A stretch of DNA of 10,365 nucleotides from the NCBI GenBank assembly GCA_036501345.1, contig DASYAN010000236.1:1-10365 (forward strand), in the 5' to 3' direction. Each line of letters starts with the position of its first letter. Position 1 is the stretch's first letter. This document shows, in pieces, positions 8,301-10,365 of the stretch. The position numbers and the translations under genes were made by a program. The notes beneath the pieces are model-generated. The model saw only the letters and a program-made list of their open reading frames with translations. It searched no databases and was not told the DNA's origin. This stretch comes from DASYAN01 sp036501345 (GTDB lineage: Bacteria > Chloroflexota > Ktedonobacteria > Ktedonobacterales > Ktedonobacteraceae).

Positions 8301-8678
8301 ACAGCACGTCCAGGCTTTGTCACAGCAGAAGAACGTGGCTATATTGTGGCGCTGGAGACTACCATCACTCCGCAGCTGCGCGAGGAAGGACTGGTTCGCG
8401 ATCTGACCCACTTTATACAGGATATGCGCAAGAAGGCTGGTCTGAATATTGAGGATCATATCGGACTGGCACTGTATACTGAGACAGAGCTAGCTCTCCT
8501 ACTACAGGACTACGGAAATGAGATCATGGCTGAGACCTTGGCCGATAATCTACTCGTCTCTATCAACCATGAGCAAGACAAACCCTCATTTGAGGAGATT
8601 TACCGCGAACGCATCTCGCCAACTTCACAGAAGAAACTGGAAGGCTATACCATCGAAGTCGTGCTGGGGAAGATGTAG
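5382..8678 (+). CDS. ileS: Isoleucyl-tRNA synthetase, IleRS2 type with GVHH signature
   Basis: The enzyme charges tRNA-Ile and edits misactivated valine in the cytosol. At 1098 aa it is longer than a typical bacterial IleRS1 (about 930) and fits the eukaryote-like IleRS2 class. The Rossmann catalytic domain has GVHH at residues 64-67 where class I synthetases carry HIGH: the first His and the Gly have swapped. The CP1 editing domain is intact, with WTTTPWTL (233-240) and GTGIVHIAPG (329-338) with the key Asp at 343. Four CxxC pairs (191/194, 406/409, 477/480, 520/523) suggest zinc sites. The KMSKS region reads PMHKSKGN (610-617), so the second lysine (K613) is kept while the first K and the S differ. 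The anticodon-binding region starts near SNWYLRRSRERIW (753-765), and a long C-terminal extension ends with REEGLVRDLTHFIQDMRKK, typical of IleRS2. It is co-transcribed behind the AlaX-like gene under the AUC T-box. Confidence 0.95.
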   Translation: MSVKSSAFKPVVAADRVDYPALEHAIQQWWDDSNVRQMYLQRNEHSDKQYSFMDGPITANNPMGVHHGWGRTYKDLYQRFKTMQGYKQRYQNGFDCQGLWVEVNVEQDLGLKTKRDIEAYGIAEFVERCKERVFTFAKRQIEQSIRLGYWMDWGNDYYTLSDENNFTIWWFLKKCKERGLIYKGRDVMPWCPRCATGISNMEMETEGYKETSHLSLYVRLPLTDRPGEYLLVWTTTPWTLAANVAAAVNPELAYVKVEQDGEFYYLAEQLLPILKALKGRDKGDYRVVETLTGKDMLGWNYRGPFDELPVAQDVVHTVIPWKDVSATEGTGIVHIAPGCGREDFALGKEFHLAALAPVDEFGVYIQGYDWLTGQNAAEVGQQVAENLTQKGLLYRPQNYRHRYPTCWRCKTELIFRLVDEWFISMDKLRYEIMDVVGQITWIPSFGYDREMDWLRNMDDWMISKKRYWGLALPIFDCHQCGNFEVIGSREELKERAVAGWEEFDGHTPHRPWVDAVKIRCSQCDAEVSRIKEVGNPWLDAGIVPYSTLHYQTDPDYWKQWFPANFVTESFPGQFRNWFYSMLVMSTVLQNKPPFQTLFGYATLMAEDGTPMHKSKGNMVVFDQAAERVGSDTMRWLYANHVPEQNLNFPRIPTEEDMEKAAQMGMPVRLSEKWMLTRRTLDKIWNIYWFFVTYANIDQFDPTQHQLPVAHRTDLDRWIISELHQTIREVTNSLEQYDTVKPTEVLQAFLEDLSNWYLRRSRERIWKPQLDDDKLAAYLTLYECLTTLLTLLAPFMPFLTEELYQNLVRSVNQNAPFSVHLNDWPEVHTELIDEKLTNETHLVMRIVGLGRAAREKAQIRVRQPLNALHVHVPTTIEEEALQRLSGQVLEELNIKRLELMSDDSDMIAYTLRPNAKLLGPKYGRLVQQILLYFKNLNTHLTQVAASKLNTTGKLEIIVDEQQVTLTAEEVEIIATARPGFVTAEERGYIVALETTITPQLREEGLVRDLTHFIQDMRKKAGLNIEDHIGLALYTETELALLLQDYGNEIMAETLADNLLVSINHEQDKPSFEEIYRERISPTSQKKLEGYTIEVVLGKM

Positions 8679-8700
8679 GCTGCTAGCTTGCCCTATGCAG

Positions 8701-8736
8701 TATCCGACAACCCAGGGAACCCTGGATTGTCGGATA
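8701..8736. terminator. 36-nt hairpin between convergent genes; terminator-like but without a T tract
   Basis: TATCCGACAA (8701-8710) pairs perfectly with TTGTCGGATA (8727-8736). After one C/A mismatch, CCAGG (8712-8716) pairs with CCTGG (8721-8725) around a GAAC loop. It starts 22 nt after the ileS stop and lies 77 nt beyond the stop of the convergent repeat-protein gene, so it could end transcription from both sides. Neither strand has a T run after it. A repetitive palindromic element is an alternative reading. Confidence 0.55.
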
Positions 8737-8813
8737 GCAACGAACTAGAAAAGGTTACTTGGTCATGGGTACCTACCTCGAAGACAAGAGAGAGGGCCCA
8801 CTATACGATATTG

Positions 8814-9173
8814 TTAAATTGGCAATTCGCTTCTAGCTCTACCACCTTGGTTGGCCTGGTTTCCACCTCTACCGCCCTGGTTGGCCTGGTTCCCACCAAA
8901 TCCACCTTGGTTGGCTTGGTTCCCACCTCTACCACCTTGGTTGGCCTGGTTCCCACCAAATCCACCCTGGTTGGCCTGATTCCCATTACGAGACTGGTGA
9001 TTTTGAATTGCGGCTGATGCGTTTGCCGTATGGGTCCCATTTCCTGAAAAGACAACAGTAGTAGCCACGAAGGTAAGCAAAAGTGCAATCATGAATAGAA
9101 CAACAAATGACATCAGCCACTTCCCTAGCGAACGTTGTTCCGACTGACCGCTCTTGATCGATGCATGCGGCAT
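8814..9173 (-). CDS. Small exported or membrane-anchored NQ/G-rich repeat protein (paralogue 1)
   Basis: I do not recognise this family. The 119-aa product starts with a polar, basic stretch (1-18), a strongly hydrophobic segment (about 19-43, KWLMSFVVLFMIALLLTF) and a short polar region. NASA-AI (51-56) would suit signal peptidase I cleavage after A54, so the protein is either secreted or held by one membrane helix. The rest is five tandem decapeptides (64-112) of the form G-N-Q-A-N-Q-G-G-X-G, where X alternates F, R, F, R, then R; the tail is RARSELPI. There are no acidic residues or cysteines in the repeats. The ATG at 9173 follows AAGGAG (9181-9186) with a 7-nt spacer; an upstream in-frame ATG at 9203 is rejected because its frame runs over this site. 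The N-terminal region is clearly related to the next gene (ASIK, then RSL-K at 15-18), and the pair may be one transcript. Function unknown. Confidence 0.8.
   Translation of the reverse strand: MPHASIKSGQSEQRSLGKWLMSFVVLFMIALLLTFVATTVVFSGNGTHTANASAAIQNHQSRNGNQANQGGFGGNQANQGGRGGNQANQGGFGGNQANQGGRGGNQANQGGRARSELPI
8838..8984 (-). repeat. Coding minisatellite, period 30 bp, in paralogue 1
   Basis: Five near-identical 30-bp units encode the G-N-Q-A-N-Q-G-G-(F/R)-G decapeptide. The Q-A-N part is always written with GCC or GCC-like codons (TTGGCCTGG, TTGGCTTGG or TTGGCCTGA on the plus strand), never in the TTCGCTTGG form found in part of paralogue 2. Confidence 0.9.
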
Positions 9174-9308
9174 TAAGTTTCTCCTTCTTTCACTTGGATT
9201 CAAAACATCTTCTCGCCTACTAACTACTAGTACTCCTTAACTTGATGACACTTGTCTTGATTACCATGGGCCTACCAGCAGCTACTTTACTATCCACAAA
9301 TGCTTCTA

Positions 9309-9827
9309 CTACCCTTGATTGGCTTGGTTTCCACCTCTGCCACCACCTTGGTTGGCCTGGTTCCCACCAAATCCACCTTGGTTGGCCTGGTTCCCACCAA
9401 ATCCACCTTGGTTGGCCTGGTTCCCACCAAATCCACCTTGGTTCGCTTGGTTCCCACCTCTACCACCTGCCTGATTCAACTGGTTCCCACCTCTGCCACC
9501 ACCTTGGTTCGCTTGGTTCCCACCAAATCCACCTTGGTTCGCTTGGTTCCCACCAAATCCACCTTGGTTCGCTTGGTTCCCACCTCTACCACCTGCCTGA
9601 TTCAACTGGTTCCCACCAAATCCACCTTGGTTCGCTTGGTTCCCATCTCGTGTTGCATTGAATTGCATTGCCTGGGTTTGCTTTGCCGCTGGTGCCGCAG
9701 AACCAACATTAACAGGATCAAGGAATACGAGCGACAGTCCAACCATGGATAGCACTGCGACTAGAATTACTGGCTTCCATAGCGAACGTCGGCTTTTCTG
9801 AATAGGTTTGATCGATGCTTGCTCCAT
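9309..9827 (-). CDS. Exported or membrane-anchored NQ/G-rich repeat protein (paralogue 2)
   Basis: This gene encodes 172 aa and I do not recognise a family. A basic N-terminus (K7, K11, R13, R14, K18) precedes a hydrophobic segment (about 19-36, PVILVAVLSMVGLSLVFL). VGSAAPA-AKQ (41-50) then offers a signal peptidase I site. Residues 62-172 are eleven repeats with the core G-N-Q-(A/L)-N-Q, linked by GGFG, GGGRG or AGGRG; they contain only G, N, Q, A, L, F and R. The repeat runs straight to the stop codon, with no C-terminal domain, wall-sorting motif or tail. The ATG at 9827 follows AAGGAGG (9834-9840) with a 6-nt spacer; an in-frame ATG at 9890 lacks such a site. The leader AAGGAG(G/A)AACTTAATG and the GCATCGATCAA stretch after it are shared with paralogue 1, which begins 135 nt downstream, so the pair arose by tandem duplication. 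An adhesive, matrix or phase-separating role is possible but unproven. Confidence 0.8.
   Translation of the reverse strand: MEQASIKPIQKSRRSLWKPVILVAVLSMVGLSLVFLDPVNVGSAAPAAKQTQAMQFNATRDGNQANQGGFGGNQLNQAGGRGGNQANQGGFGGNQANQGGFGGNQANQGGGRGGNQLNQAGGRGGNQANQGGFGGNQANQGGFGGNQANQGGFGGNQANQGGGRGGNQANQG
9312..9644 (-). repeat. Coding minisatellite with higher-order 126-bp duplication in paralogue 2
   Basis: Eleven 30-33-bp units make up nearly two thirds of the gene. The segments 9418-9491 and 9544-9617 are identical over about 74 bp, offset by 126 bp (42 codons), which shows a multi-unit duplication. Three units at about 9354-9443 are exact copies. Units to the left of about 9440 write Q-A-N as in paralogue 1 (TTGGCCTGG on the plus strand), while units to the right use TTCGCTTGG. 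Confidence 0.9.
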
Positions 9828-10365
9828 TAAGTTCCTCCTTATAGGCCCTTCCAGCAATAAGTTGAATGACACGATACCATCAAACCTCAAAATGGATAGT
9901 TACCTTATTTGCGTAAAGGCCTTTTTTGCAACCATATGGGAAGGTTCCTCTACCCTCCTCAGTCTCCTGAGTTTTCCTTCAGCGGTTGATGTAACGATCA
10001 GACTTATTCGTCCCTCAGAGGAATACTATAACATAATTTCATTTATAAATCTATCTTTTATTTATATATAAACTTCATCAATAAATGATATAGATCTACT
10101 TATAATACTCTACATATCAGCAAATAAAGATCTTTCTTTCGCAAGGGGATGGAAATTTTGCGTATGTGGAAGGATACAACCACTGTCTCGCCCTCTCTAC
10201 GCACTCCAATGACAGGTAACAACGAGATTACGAAATTTTCTTGCAGCACTTCCTTATGCTTTCATCATCTTGCCAATGGCCGGAAGATTACTTGATTGCA
10301 ACAATCAAGTACCGTTGGTCACAAATCCCCCGCCAGTTCTCGAGAGGGCTATCTAGCCGAGGGAG
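9828..10365. other. Intergenic region upstream of the repeat-protein pair, no gene seen
   Basis: No coding region is supported. The first part should contain the promoter and leader of paralogue 2 on the minus strand. TATAGT (complement of 10025-10030) is a possible -10, but the matching -35 is poor. About 10020-10140 is markedly AT-rich (runs such as TTTATATATAAA) compared with the rest of the window. A perfect 9-bp inverted repeat with a 3-nt loop lies at 10290-10310, without a T tract. The end of the window (10330-10365) holds only short dyads such as GGCTA-TC-TAGCC. Confidence 0.6.
10290..10310. repeat. Short perfect inverted repeat
   Basis: ACTTGATTG and CAATCAAGT are separated by CAA. 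There is no T run on either side, so it is not a standard terminator. It could be a regulator site for a gene beyond the window or a chance hairpin. Confidence 0.4.

Noticed and set aside
8688..9017. Plus-strand frame overlapping the first repeat gene
   Set aside because: It runs through the hairpin at 8701-8736 and then antisense through the repeats; no ribosome binding site and no plausible protein features.
9312..9644. CRISPR-like pattern of regularly spaced 30-bp repeats
   Set aside because: There are no unique spacers; the units are contiguous, stay in one reading frame and encode a decapeptide behind a good ribosome binding site and signal segment.
9242..9752. Two long plus-strand reading frames rich in HLGWPGSHQI and LVGLVPTKST repeats
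   Set aside because: They are antisense readings of the minus-strand minisatellite. Periodic DNA without stops opens several frames at once; neither has a ribosome binding site or a non-repeat domain.

Overview
The window reads as a bacterial chromosome segment. The best guess for the host is a Chloroflexota member (Ktedonobacteria-like), based on an actinobacterial/chloroflexi-style IleRS, a T-box leader and moderate GC. This is an inference from protein style, not from any marker gene.

Layout. (1) Positions 1-3717, minus strand: the 3'-truncated start of sucB/odhB (E2 of 2-oxoglutarate dehydrogenase), preceded and overlapped by 11 nt by a complete sucA/odhA (E1, 967 aa). This is a standard TCA-cycle pair. 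(2) Positions 3718-4215: a divergent intergenic region with a 29-bp tandem duplication, a 12-bp perfect dyad and a spaced 13-bp direct repeat. (3) Positions 4216-4567: a T-box riboswitch. Its AGTA motif, distal loop, GAAA-ATC specifier segment, Stem II region, Stem III, T-box sequence and intrinsic terminator can all be read. The specifier is AUC (Ile). (4) Positions 4594-8678, plus strand: the T-box operon, made of a free-standing AlaX-type aminoacyl-tRNA editing protein (240 aa) followed by an isoleucyl-tRNA synthetase of the IleRS2 type (1098 aa). (5) Positions 8701-8736: a long hairpin between convergent genes. (6) Positions 8814-9827, minus strand: two paralogous small proteins, each with an N-terminal hydrophobic export or anchor segment followed by a G-N-Q-A-N-Q-G-G-(F/R)-G low-complexity repeat domain. 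(7) Positions 9828-10365: non-coding, partly AT-rich.

The most notable points are as follows. The IleRS has GVHH (residues 64-67) in place of the class I HIGH signature. This is the swapped GXHH form reported for a subset of bacterial IleRS2 enzymes that are hyper-resistant to mupirocin. The gene sits behind an isoleucine-specific T-box, which would raise its expression whenever uncharged tRNA-Ile accumulates, as it does under mupirocin. An AlaX-family editing protein, with Asp in place of the usual Cys metal ligand, is placed first in the same operon although its expected substrates are not isoleucine tRNAs. The second unusual element is the pair of secreted or anchored NQ/RGG/FGG-like repeat proteins. 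I recognise no known family for them, and their repeat DNA shows recent duplication and exchange.
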